Part shown: positions 23,714 through 34,551 of the stretch, in pieces | How the letters are laid out: the number at the start of each line of letters is the position of its first letter | Position numbering within the stretch: the stretch's first letter is position 1 | DNA from: Saksenaea vasiformis B4078 | Lineage: Eukaryota; Mucoromycota; Mucoromycetes; Mucorales; Saksenaeaceae | DNA length: 42,169 nt | Direction of reading: 5' to 3' | NCBI GenBank assembly: GCA_000697055.1 | Contig: JNDT01001703.1 | Location: 1 to 42,169, forward strand | Position numbers and translations under genes: made by a program | The notes under the pieces: generated by a model | Database searches by the model: none | Told to the model about the DNA's origin: nothing | Seen by the model: only the letters and a program-made list of their open reading frames with translations

Positions 23714-24289
23714 ATGTCTGAACGCAGGAGAGAACTATCACCACCCTATGTGCCAAAGAAAAAGCCGGTGGACCTTGCTCTTGAGGAAGCATTAACGCAT
23801 TTACAGGCCACGAGGGACGACTTCGCTCATGCACCAATAGAAGAGTCTTTTAATTGGACCGAGATTGCTAAAATCTTGGGTCCTGACTGTGCTGGAATGT
23901 GGTATATTGCGTGGTTTCAAAGCACAAGGAAGCCCGACTTGGATGAAGCCTTGATGGATAGCATACACAAGAAGATAGAAGATGCAGCACAGCATACTGG
24001 AAATTTGCTCAAGGTATGTAAAATAAAAAAAGCTTCAAAAGCGGATTTGTCGGAATAACGGACCGAAAATTAGTTTTGGTCCGGCCGAAAGGAAGGTAGT
24101 CAAGTAGGACTGGCAATGTCTTTCTGGATCAGTTACCAGGCTGCGATAGACGTGATCCGAAGTCCAATCCATAGCCCAGCCTTTCGATCGCAAGGGGAAT
24201 TCTATGAAAGTTTCTACTTACGACGTTATATCTTGACAAAAAATGCAGGCGAACTTGAATTTCACTTTAGGGAATTTTTTAACAGATAG
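23714..24289 (+). CDS. UPF0643-family protein, divergent paralog 1
   Basis: Two exons (23714-24013, 24074-24289) give 191 residues. Reading exon 1 alone gives a stop soon after its donor, but exon 2 is present: FWSGRKEGSQVGLAMSFW aligns with YWYGDINEHRECMAMCVW of the downstream paralog, and YLRRYILTKNAGELEFHF with GIERYSLTKKAGETVFHL. Exon 1 shares FNWTEIAKILGP with the paralog's FNWDEVATLLGP. UPF0643 proteins are small, widespread in fungi and of unknown function. Many residues conserved in the neighbour differ here (cysteines, WRD), so it is evolving faster. The frame is intact and the intron sits at the same place as in paralog 2. Confidence 0.75.
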
Positions 24290-24661
24290 ATTTCTGTGTC
24301 TGCGTGCTGCAGAAAATAAAAATAAAAAAACGACAACACTATATGCATGTCTTTGTGTCACATGTCGGAAGATTAAAAATGCTGCTTGGAAACAGAACCA
24401 GTGTGGGATCAGAAAATGTCAGGGCCAAGGCTCCGACAATGCGCAGGAAAAAAAAATGAGCACTTACCTTTGAACAATTAGCAAAGATGTGCTCACTCAG
24501 GGACCCAATCACGTCATTTCCTTTCTGTGTCAGAACTTACCTAACATTTCTTTTTATTTCGATTTTTTTCTATAATAAATAAATAGCGTCGGTAGATCTC
24601 TAATTTTTGTATATTTCTTTTCTCTTCTTTTATTTCACTTTCTATTTAGCTAAGGAAAGCA
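24290..24661. other. Spacer between tandem paralogs
   Basis: About 370 bp, T-rich close to the second start codon (24540-24650), consistent with a promoter of its own. No exon recognised. Confidence 0.55.
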
Positions 24662-25347
24662 ATGCTTGTATCCTCATCCCCTGCTACGACGATCCCAGAA
24701 GCTCGTCCCAAAGTCCATAATGAGCGCAGTGAACGCAGTGTTCGTAGTAGCACCGTTGGTCCTGATGGATGGTTGGGAGAGTCTCCCAAAGATCTCGAAG
24801 CGTTTATCCAGAATCTACGGCCGGTGGATCGAGCATTCTTAGAAGTATTACCACAACTCCACGAAATTACGGATAACTATACCCATGTCCATGTATCCAA
24901 AGTATTCAACTGGGACGAAGTGGCCACTCTCTTGGGCCCAGAATGGGAAGGCGACTGGTTTATCGTTGTATTCCGCAGTGTACGCAAGGCTTCTGCTAAT
25001 AGCAAATTATTGTACGAAGCCGATGAAAAAGCACAACGAGAAGCTGCTCATAGCGGAGGTTTGTTGAAGGTAAGATAAGGGAAAGCGGGCAATGACACAC
25101 ACACACAAGTATCTCGTTTTGCTTACTCTAAGTTTACAAGTACTGGTACGGTGACATAAACGAACATCGAGAATGTATGGCCATGTGCGTTTGGCGTGAC
25201 CAAAACGACGCTAGGAAAGCAACCAAGAAACCACTTCATCGGGTAGCAGCGCAACTCGCAGGCGAAATGTACGAAACCTATGGCATTGAACGGTATAGCC
25301 TGACCAAGAAGGCCGGTGAGACTGTATTCCATCTTGAAGCACTGTAG
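24662..25347 (+). CDS. UPF0643-family protein, conserved paralog 2
   Basis: Two exons (24662-25069, 25141-25347) give 204 residues. After a 40-residue Ser-rich lead the conserved region contains HVSKVFNWDEVATLLGPEWE, GDWFIVVFRSVRKA, SGGLLKYWYGD and YGIERYSLTKKAGETVFHL, which I recognise as the UPF0643 family (named after a fission-yeast protein). There is no signal peptide or membrane segment. The function is unknown for the whole family. It lies directly downstream of a diverged copy in the same orientation, indicating tandem duplication. Confidence 0.85.
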
Positions 25348-26973
25348 ATGAAAAGAAATTTCTTCCTTTTTTTTGCAACTTGAAATAAACAGGAGAACCA
25401 TTGAGTTCACCATTTAGTAATAGACACAACTTAAAAAGATTTGCCTCCCTAAAACGTATGCGGAATTGCTACATTCCGAAATTGCAGTAAAATGATCGCT
25501 TTTTTCATCGGCATTCCCGTTTTCGGCACCAGGTTTCAAAAGGTAAGATAGTTACACCATGGATGAACAGTGTCATGGTATTAAAATGCAGATACTGATC
25601 CATAGGATGTCATCGTTTGTCATTTAGCCGAGAAAGTCCTAATCTAGCAAAAATAAGAACCCAACCTTTGCTGGCTATTCTTCTTGCTCCCAAACGAATA
25701 TAACCCGAATCCTGAGACACTCTAGCTGAGCTGTTCACGTTCAATGAAAGCCTGACAAAAGCTGAGTACATGCTATTGGTAGGTACGGAACCGTGACCGG
25801 ACTTGCCGAAGTTGGCAACACGCATTCACAATTCTCTCGCCAATTCATATTGTTTCTTACAGAAATTCCAAGTATTATATATAAGCACACGAAATTACGG
25901 GATGAAGTGAAGATTCATAATCTCCTTCGTTATCCGCTTGCAGTTAGTCGATTCTACCCCTGGTACAACATGATGTTGTGTCCAGCCGGAGTATCTACTG
26001 AGATCACAATATCCGTCCGGTGATGATTGGCGATGTGTCGCTAAAACAGAAAATTCGTCTGAAAGTTTCGGAAAGAAGTTCAACGGGAGTGTGACCGAAA
26101 GCTAAGTAATTCAGTTAGGATGTTTGGTGAGCACGAGGATGTGGATTGAAGTCAGACCTCAAGACTTGAGCGTATGCACCAAAGATTAATAAGAAGGATT
26201 ATCGATCGAGACTAGACTCGAGAGGTTTTTCATTGGTAGGATTAATCTAATCGTTACTTAGATCAATTTAGTTGCTACCTATGATCTCGTATTAGATCTT
26301 CAAATAGAAAAGTGCATAACATGAGATAGTGAGTATTCCTCCAGTGATCAGCGTGCTCGATCAGGAGGAAAAAGTAACTTGATGAAAAGAGAAGCGTAAA
26401 TTAGAGAGAAACAGCTAAACCAAATAGAAGACACTATAAGAAGGAAATTTCCAATTTTTTACTCGCGTCGCAAAGTTTCAGTGGATTTTCGAGACATATA
26501 AGGAAAGTGAAGACACTTTGGAGGTTTTTTGGAGATAGGCTTCCTGTAGTGGAATTTCAACATACATAAAAGATGAGCCTGCGGAAGGAAAGGCACCGAG
26601 CCTATAGACCATTTGATCAAACCACCGATTTCATCGCCCGGGAAACGATCCGTGGAGACAGCATCAGCGCAGTATGGGCTCTGCGTTTCGGCAAAGTTGC
26701 TGATACGCGCCAACCGCACGTCGTAAGCTCCTACTGGAGTATCAAGAGACGCGTATAACAGCAGATTAGGTCTCATATACTGCTGCTTTCAGTCAGCGGT
26801 AAATGAACCGCATACCATTCTATTTCATTTGCAATGACCTTTTTTTTTTTCCTTTTACGCATACAAGTTTTACAAAATGCAACGGGTTTTATATTTATTT
26901 TCACGGGTAAGAAGAGGAAGTATGTATAGGTTTACCAACTTGGTCCGAGTTTGCTATGAATACAAATGACAAA
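25348..26973. other. Gene-poor block of 1.6 kb
   Basis: Between about 25440 and 26800 the sequence largely lacks the poly-A/poly-T runs that mark other spacers here. Short frames on both strands (for example 26459-26776 minus) show no known motif. I see no tRNA or repeat array. It may be decayed coding or mobile DNA. Confidence 0.4.
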
Positions 26974-27243
26974 TTAATGTGGGGAGGGATGTTCCATTTT
27001 ATGGAGGAGATCGACTTGTTCAGCGGTGCCTTCGTTTTCAATTTCCCGTGCTAGTCCAGGATAGCAATCCCAACTGGCTGGTTCACTTTGTTCCTGTGAA
27101 GATGGCTTGGGTCCGTTATATTTGTAGGATGCAACATCTGTCTGGTTGATCGCTTGACGATACATCATCGGATGGGTAAGTGTATCATTGATATCGTCTG
27201 TTAACGTGCAGTTTTGGGTCTTAAGTATAGTTGCTGTGTTCAT
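26974..27243 (-). CDS. Small hypothetical protein (89 residues)
   Basis: An intronless frame starting at MNTATILKTQNCTLTDDIND and ending at a TGA/TAA-bounded HKMEHPSPH. The sequence is hydrophilic, with no signal peptide or membrane segment. A tatatatata element lies 40 bp upstream of the chosen ATG (27283-27293), at a plausible promoter distance; an earlier in-frame Met exists seven codons upstream. Composition with balanced charged residues and a CYPGLAREIENEGTAEQVDL stretch looks protein-like. I do not recognise the family. It lies 120 bp beyond the 3' end of URC1 on the same strand. Confidence 0.5.
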   Translation of the reverse strand: MNTATILKTQNCTLTDDINDTLTHPMMYRQAINQTDVASYKYNGPKPSSQEQSEPASWDCYPGLAREIENEGTAEQVDLLHKMEHPSPH

Positions 27244-27362
27244 GATGTTGTAACTTTTCTCCAAGCCAAAGATTCATGCACTTATATATATACTGTGAAA
27301 GCCAAGTATCATCCCACTTGTCACATGCGTAGGGGAAAAAAAATCGATTTTTATTTGTCCTT

Positions 27363-29467
27363 TTAATGCTCAATATCCTCCCAGTTCCGACCTTTCACTT
27401 TGGCCAAATCTTCTTCAGTGAGAGTTTGACCACCTGAAAAATAACCCGATGCAATTTTGGCATCTATTTCGACTCTATAGAAAAATGATGTTAACTGTTA
27501 TGGTTGTGAGTAATATAGACAAGAACTCCACCTTGAATCAGCCGGAATCATATTCTCGGGAATGGGAACACGTTCCAATATCGGAATGCCGGCACCAACA
27601 ATGGCGTCATGTTTCTGTCCCTAAATTAGCGATAACCAATAGCAACTCTCGATTTGCCTACCATATCCGACATGGACTACAAAAAGAAGTCAGCTCGCCT
27701 TCCCTCGGAAGAAAATGCCACTCACCATCATTCGATCAATTTTTTGAATTCCCAACCAATGCAGCACGTCAGGCATCAATGCTTGAAATCTCATATCACG
27801 CACACCGGCCACGCATTCGGTTCGTAAAAAGTAGTTGGTAGCAGTATCACCGCCTTCCTGCCGCTTCCGTGCGTTGTAAACCAAATACTTTGTTACTTCA
27901 CCCAAAGCACGTCCTTCCTTTCTGACTGTAACAACAAAGTTACTTCTTTTTTTTTCTTTCTTTTCTCTAACATGTTTGATACCTACAGTAAACAATGACG
28001 CCAACGCCTCCTTGTTGTGCTTGTTTGACGCATTCTTCAATGCCATATATAAGGTACGGACGGCAAGTACAAATATCACTTCCTATCGCATTGTGTAAGA
28101 AAGGTGCTCATCAGCGTCCGTAATGGCCTTTTTTTTCCTACCAAATACATCCGAACCATTGCACTCGTCATGCACGCGGAGTGTCAATTTCTTCGACGGA
28201 TCTGTGGAGGCAGAATGTTTCTCAGCTTCTATTTATACACTTCTTTTTGACTTTTTACCTGACACGTAGTTTGGGTTACCAAAGATGTAGACACTGATTC
28301 CACCAATAGGTGGCAAATATACTTTAAGGTCTGGTCTGGTAATGAGTTCTGGGTACATCCCTCCAGTGTCTTCACTATAATTATTAAAAAAAATAGGTTA
28401 AGTAAAAGCTGTGCCTGGTGCTGTGTTTCATGCAGACCCCTTCAGCATGCATCGAGAAACTTACAACAGCGCACGACGAAGTAAACCCTCATCAATCTTG
28501 AATCGGGAGGCAACCCCTGGAAGATACCAAACCGGCTCAACAGCAGCCTTGGACACCGAAAGATCACCACGTTCATTTACAACGATTTTTCCGTCGCATT
28601 TCAGTGATCCTTGCTTGACACTCATCTCCATTTCTGCCAAGGTCATATGTGCTCGTGTAATCGCAATTGTCGGTCTGAAATAATAATAATGGGTGGTCAT
28701 CCATATTTTTCATCATTATCTTTTTCCTTACCTGATGTCTAGGCCGCCGTCATAATAATCCTTGAACACTTCTGGCGCCACATGGCCCCACGGATCGAGA
28801 GACACAATTTTGGTTGGGTCGAACCATGTCGGATGGGGCCCAACACGAAAGGTGGGTTCCGTCATTGCAAAGTTGGGGCGATGGTTGGACGGCAAGTCAC
28901 CGATAGCGACAGCCAATGCACGATAGATACAATAGGAACCTCCATAGGCACCGATAGCATTTCTAAGAACGGATTAGGTTAGATTTATCAGTTAGACGTT
29001 ACCTTTTTTTTATGCTCTCTCCATGCCGTGATGCGATAACGGGACCTCGTGTCTTTGGGTCTTCTGATCCCCAGTTCAATGGAATAGGCAAAATACCATG
29101 TTGTCCAGGATAAGCTAAAAATCAAGCACAAGAAGATTACTTAACACCCAATGCCTTATCTCCAAACTTCCCCCTGGTAACACTTACTAGTCAAGATAAC
29201 TCGTTGCGGGTACATTGTTGATGGTGGAACAGGTACAGAAGTTGTTGATGAACGACGTCGACCATCCACTTCACTGGACGCCGAAGAAGTGCCTTGGGCG
29301 CTTAATTTCTCAACCTTATCCAAAGATTGAGATAACAAGATAACCAACAACATTTAAAAACGTTTTTTTTTTTTTACCTGTGCAGCCAATCGCAACTGCT
29401 CTTGCCTTACGGATTCCAGAGTTTCTTCCATACGTTGAAGAATTTCATGATGTGTTGGCGAAGTCAT
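27363..29467 (-). CDS. URC1: GTP cyclohydrolase II-like protein Urc1/Urg1 (uracil catabolism)
   Basis: Twelve exons: 29467-29378, 29314-29188, 29114-29003, 28962-28732, 28674-28465, 28374-28259, 28201-28142, 28082-27987, 27925-27726, 27676-27662, 27620-27532 and 27474-27363, giving 485 residues. After a coiled N terminus comes HGILPIPLNWGSEDPKTRGP, the N-terminal region specific to fungal uracil-regulated GTP-cyclohydrolase homologs. The RibA-like domain has HDECNGSDVFGSDICTC (three Cys in the zinc pattern of GTP cyclohydrolase II) and VYFRKEGRALGEV (RibA: YLRQEGRGIGL). Length and N-terminal extension distinguish it from the riboflavin enzyme. Urc1/Urg1 acts in the reductive-pathway-independent breakdown of uracil. 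Exon 10 is only 15 nt. It is head-to-head with a UPRT gene. The exact acceptor of exon 2 is the least certain join. Confidence 0.9.
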
Positions 29468-29672
29468 GAGAAAAACAAAAAAGAAAGAAAGAGGAAGGAA
29501 TGGAAAGCAACAGAAAGTAAAATATGCGACTGGCAAGTGGGGGATTCACACGGCAGTGGCAAAATGTTAGTACGTCGTGTCCATGTGACACTGCAATTGC
29601 TTATCAGGTTTTTGGGACTTTTTCATGCAGCTCGCTAGCTTACGATAGCAGGCTTCCCTTTTTCTTTTTCAA
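29468..29672. promoter_or_regulatory. Bidirectional promoter between URC1 and UPRT with a GATA site
   Basis: The two start codons are 205 bp apart and diverge. The segment contains CTTATCA (29600-29606), the reverse of TGATAAG, a strong match to the GATA-factor site used in fungal nitrogen control. The rest is A-rich on the URC1 side and pyrimidine-rich on the UPRT side. Confidence 0.45.
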
Positions 29673-30699
29673 ATGACAAACAATCTCCACATTAGCCAAC
29701 ATCCCATTGTTGCAGCAAAGCTTTCGCAATTGCGTGAAGCTAATCAGCCTCCCAAAGCCGTCAGAGAACACATACGCGACCTGTCAACACTTTTAGGCTA
29801 TGAAGCTTCTGTAGACCTTAAACTCACTCACGAAAAAACAGTAAGTAAAAAAAGAAAAAAGAAAAAAGAAGGCGCTCAGGTAGAACACTGAACACTTTAT
29901 TATTTAGTTGATGAGTCCTTATGCGCCTTATCAATCGTCTGAACTGAAGGATCGTATTGCCTTGGTTCCTGTTTTGCGTTCTGGACTTGGCCTTGTGGAC
30001 GGTACATAACATGTGTCTTACTGATGACGGCGTTTAATTCTCACACATAAACTCATGCAGGGTTTTTGTCGCTTTTTCCGGATGCACCAGTGTTGCATCT
30101 AGGACTATACCGTGAGAAGGTTTGTTGTTATTCCCTGCCCCTTTTTATGTTATTTTGGGGTTTTTGGTTAACCCTTTGTTGTTACAATTCATACGCCAGT
30201 CCACGCTCCAACCGGTTGAATACTACAACAAATTGCCACATAATCCTAATGTGGATTTGTGCTTTGTGGTGGACTCAATTATTGCAACAGGTTCTTTTTT
30301 TTTTTTTGGTTCATCTGAATGGAAGACATGATGTTTACTGAAGCATATTGGGATTAGGAAATACCTCTGTTGCTACTGTGAATATCTTGAAAGAATGGGG
30401 AATTCCAGGATCTCAGATAAAGTTTGTCAGTATACTCGGGGTAAGCGAAAAACAAACAGCTGTCTTTCATTCAATGTAACTGGTATTTTAGTCACAGCAA
30501 GGAGTTACCCATCTACAAGCTGAACATCCAGATATCCACATCTATGTTGGAGCTATCGACGATAGATTGGATGACCATGGGTAAAGGAAACTAGTTTCTT
30601 GCTTAATCTTTCATGATGCTCACGCTGGACTTCTTTGTCAGTTACATCATCCCAGGAATTGGTGATTCGGGTGATCGTCTGTTTAATACAGCGTTTTGA
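29673..30699 (+). CDS. URC6: Uracil phosphoribosyltransferase, bacterial upp / fungal Urc6-Urg2 type
   Basis: Seven exons close in frame: 29673-29840, 29908-30001, 30061-30119, 30200-30290, 30358-30440, 30492-30580 and 30642-30699, giving 213 residues, the usual size. Motifs: HPIVAAKLSQLR near the N terminus; ALVPVLRSGLGLVDG; LHLGLYREKSTLQPVEYYNK; the PRPP loop VDSIIATGNTSVATV (the usual DPM(L/I)ATG is DSIIATG); and the uracil-binding end YIIPGIGDSGDRLFNT. It converts uracil and PRPP to UMP. Two introns have weak donors (GTTTGT, GTTCTT), but the phases agree. Its neighbour across the divergent promoter is the Urc1-like gene, which points to Urc6/Urg2 rather than salvage Fur1. Confidence 0.93.
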
Positions 30700-30827
30700 T
30701 CATACGCGAACAGATCTTGCGTACTATGATCCCCACCCCTTTTTTTGTATACTTTGCACTGCTGTCGTATAACAGCAGAAACTTGATTCCACGTCTCCAT
30801 TTCTTTTCAGTCATAATAAAAAAAAAG

Positions 30828-33800
30828 ATGATGATAAAACAGATACTAAGCGAGCTTATTTTGCATTCTACTGCTGCGCATCTTGTCAACGCAGGTAAAA
30901 GATTAAAGGGTCCACCCTCTATACATTGTAGATGTTTATTCCTTATGCACAGTGGCGTTTACTACGCAATGCTGGGAAATGCTCAACGGGTAGGGACAAA
31001 CTACTTGGTAGGACTCTCTGTAAACGAAAGCAATCTGGGCAGTAAACAGAATCTTCTTGTGGATGGCCAATGTCGTTCAATCAATCAGATCCATAATGGA
31101 TGGGAAACACAAGCACCAGATGACTGGGTGTACTATCCCCAACAGTATGGTATGTAAGAAAAAAAAGGTTGTGCTGTACTTATTTGTTTGGGTTCACACG
31201 TTTCTTTTTTTTTTCTTTTTTTCTTTTTTTTTTAGTCAATGTATCGCTTACGGAAGCTTCGGTTGCCATTGCCGCAGGTAGGCTGACCAATGCCAATGTT
31301 CTTAGTTGTAATGTATTATTTTTCTTTTAGTTGGTGGTTGCTGTGCTCCCAATCGCCATAAGCCCAGTGGCTTTGTTTTTGAAGATGATGATGGATATAA
31401 CAACAGTAGAATTGTTCGAATTGCAGATAAACCAATAACACAGCGTGTGCAAGTAAATGGGTGGTACATGCGACGTTTTGTGGACGACCATGCCATGGTA
31501 CAGAAAACATATACCCAGCAGCAGAGTAACACATCAATAGAACCTCACGTTGCTTCCTACTCTGGAGATACCAGACAAACAGTCTATCTTGTATGGTGTA
31601 GCCATCGATAGAGCCATGATAATTACGTATCAATTTCTGAATGCTGAGGAGACACTTATCCAAAACCACACCAGCGGCGTTTTACGCCATACAGCCGTCA
31701 TCCCAGATGTGACGCTTCCCAAGGGTACCCGCTCTATCGTAAGTATCCTCTTTTGTATACCGCCACCCTGCCCACTTATCCTGTAGCAAATTGCACTATA
31801 TGGTTCACGCGCCAACCCCATGTGTTTTTCTTATATCTACGCTGGCCTTTACGTAGACCACTCCGCAACAACGCTGACTCGGCTTTGCAATTCAAGTTAG
31901 CGGCATTGAGCATAAGCATTCGTTATTTCTCATCCTATGCTTTATAGTGACCAGTATCTTGCAGTACGTTGCGCTGTTCAATTTTGTCCTGATTCCGTCT
32001 CTATTTGCTATCATGACCTTTGTTTCATCTTTTGTGTACCCTCCGTAAGTTCGTGATGATTTGTGTTACTCAAACTTCATGTCTGACTGTTCGCCTAGCC
32101 CTCTTCGCTTTCTTTGCCGTCAACCCTCCCATCCCATTCTTTTGTGCATGTTTATTATGATTGGTAAGAGGTAATATACGGAGAGAAAAAGGAGAACCTT
32201 AAACATGTCACAGGATCTTTCATTTTCAGTCAAGCGTGGAATTTGATCAATTCCCAATCAAGCATCTTTGACTCATGGCTCCCTCGCATTGCCAAGATGA
32301 TTGGTAATTTGTCAATGAGGATAGGGCATCTGCATACTCATCTCCTTTTTGAACAGAGTTGTTTCTGTCATTTTTCCTGTATGCTGTGTATTTCTATCCG
32401 GTAAGCCTAAGTACGTCATAGCAAGCTTATCCAGCTGTGCAGCTATTTCTGTGTTACCATGCTAGCTATCGCTCTCGCATTGCTAGCTTCTTTGGTAAGA
32501 TAAGGAAGGTATATTCGGATTTCTTATCTGTGATCCTTTTAGGTGTCTATACCACGCTCGTGCTCTACGCTTTGCGTGCGGTCACTGACCTACCTGCCTA
32601 TGTAATCACCTATGCGCGCGATCCACTGTTCTTAGTGATCAATGGATTGGCGTCGGTGCCAACGATCGCAGCATATACAGCTGTCCTGCTCTATTTTACT
32701 GTGCGCTTCGTGTATCCACCTTGTGATATCTGTCATTTGAAATCTTTAGAAGTAATTGATGTCGAAGAGCAATATGTCAAGTGGCTCCTCCGCAAAAAGT
32801 TTCAAATGAAGGTAAAAAAAGGGATAAGTACATAGACTCCAGTTTCCTGATGTATATTCAGCGGACAATCCCAAAACCGATCATTTACCGCGTCTGGCAT
32901 TCCTTGACCTGTTGCACCTGGTTTTCCTGCCGACCGGCGACTTGTGCTCGCCAAGTTCGACAGATCCTGGGTATGAACGAGCTGGTTAGGTAAAAAATGG
33001 TTGCATCATTCCTCTATCGTTCCACTGAGAAGTGTTCAGAATACCCTACCCGGTGAAGGTATCGTTGACATTGCTCCTGTACTGTCTTGGCCAGTTGGTA
33101 AGTTATGTTCTTCCTATTCATGCCTCATCGATCAAAGATTCCTGTACTACTGACGCAAATGGTGGGTGTTGGAGGTATCGTACCAACCCATATCTGTGCA
33201 TGGACCCCCTATCTCTCGTTATTGCAGTACCACCATGACTCTATTCAGTTTGCCAGAAGAACATGGCTACTGATGCAAATCGCCGTCTACATAGCCACGC
33301 TAGGAGCAGGAGGATGTAAGAAGTAAAGGACGTACAACGAAGAGATTTATCCGTAAGCTGTAGTTTGCATGGTGTATGCGTTGGGGATACTGCGTCGCTC
33401 GACAAAAGATATCTTACGTCTCCGACGAGGCAATTACGGATTATTCAAGGGGAAGAAAGATAACTCGTAAGCCGGATGTGTTGGATGAAGATGATGCAGC
33501 AAACATTTACACATACCGTAGGATTGATCTGGACGATGCAATCCGCTTTTTAGGCGTCTGTGTCGGGTTTGGTAACCACTATGGATTTTGATATTGCTAG
33601 TAACGGCTTCTTTTAGGATTCACCGGCACGCTGTATTTCATGGTGGAGGTAGCGTTACTGGGCACAGCCATTGTCATGCTGATCCAGCTTGACAAACTAC
33701 GCGATGCCCTGTTGAACCGTGTGGGCTATGGTAACAAAACGCCCCGCAGAAATACATAGCGATCTGATCAATCCTAGGTGTTTTCTTTGCTAGCTTCTTT

Positions 33801-34439
33801 GTTGCGTTGATCGTCCAGATGATCCAGAAGCGTATGACAAACCTGCTGTTTATCAAAAGCCGGACACGGTTCAGCCTTCAGAACCGCGCACCTCTATTGC
33901 ATTACTGGTACTTTATGATGTTCACCAGCATGACCCGGGCCCTCACTTCATACATCCTGCGAACACTCAAACTAATCTTGCGCTATCCGCTTTTCAGTTT
34001 GCGAGTGGACAGAAATGCAGAAACCTGGAGTGTACGACGCGGAGACGGAGGTAAATAGAAAACACCTGCTTAGTAACTTATCGTTTTTTGGTCTATAGGG
34101 TTTGCAGCGTACTGTGGCATGGTATGAAGAAGAAATGTAACCTAATCGACGACAGGAAGTAAACTAAAGCAACCATAGCTTTTGGCCGAACACGAGTACA
34201 ATAACCCTGTGATGCTAGTATTTGTGGAGTGCATCCTGCATCACTGCAAAACACGTCCAGTGTTCCGTCACCGTCTCTGCAAGGCACATACAGCGACTCA
34301 TCTACAGGAGGAATCGGTGATAGGAACCACTCCTGTTCGTTCTACAGTGTCGCAGCCACGTGCCCGGACCCGATGGTTCCTGGCCATCACGTTGATCCAT
34401 AATCCTGTGGTACATTTTCTTGATGACCTTTTCTTCTGA
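30828..34439 (+). CDS. STRA6-like multi-pass membrane receptor/transporter
   Basis: Twenty-two exons can be chained with agreeing phases, giving about 843 residues: 30828-30894, 30953-30989, 31043-31149, 31236-31277, 31331-31497, 31541-31738, 31787-31895, 31948-32044, 32099-32163, 32214-32303, 32357-32400, 32443-32494, 32543-32811, 32862-32989, 33040-33097, 33138-33315, 33364-33466, 33522-33571, 33617-33730, 33778-34050, 34099-34121 and 34179-34439. The first 300 residues look lumenal (several N-x-S/T sites, Cys-rich VGGCCAPN). Then come hydrophobic helices such as YVALFNFVLIPSLFAIMTFV and FLSVILLGV-type and GTLYFMVEVALLGTAIVMLI segments. The C terminus has RWFLAITLIHNPVVHFL, aligning with the animal STRA6 ending (ARWGLAYTLLHNP), preceded by an LxLxxRAxxW/GY/NPVM region also seen in STRA6. 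STRA6 moves retinol across membranes. The start codon and first two exons are uncertain; the N-terminal signal was not resolved. Confidence 0.82.
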
Positions 34440-34551
34440 TGATTTCTCAACCTTTTGTGTTTATTAGCTTCGTCGATCACGAAAACGATATGCGTTATAT
34501 GATACAAAAGAATAAATAAAAAAATTTCTTCTTTCTGCTTTTTCTTCTTCT

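Noticed and set aside
24014..24058. First UPF0643 copy ending at a stop soon after exon 1, which looked like a truncated pseudogene
   Set aside because: A second exon at 24074-24289 aligns along its length with the paralog's second exon and joins in phase 0, so the gene is intact.
32862..32988. Alternative frame in STRA6-like exon 14 with attractive soluble sequence (ADNPKTDHLPRLAF)
   Set aside because: It cannot be joined in phase to exon 13 and meets a stop at the next donor; the other frame fits both flanking introns.
33376..33591. Single long frame through STRA6-like exons 17-18
   Set aside because: Phases from exon 16 require another frame, which gives GFCMVYALGILRRSTKDIL and a clean intron before SIDLDDAIRFLG.
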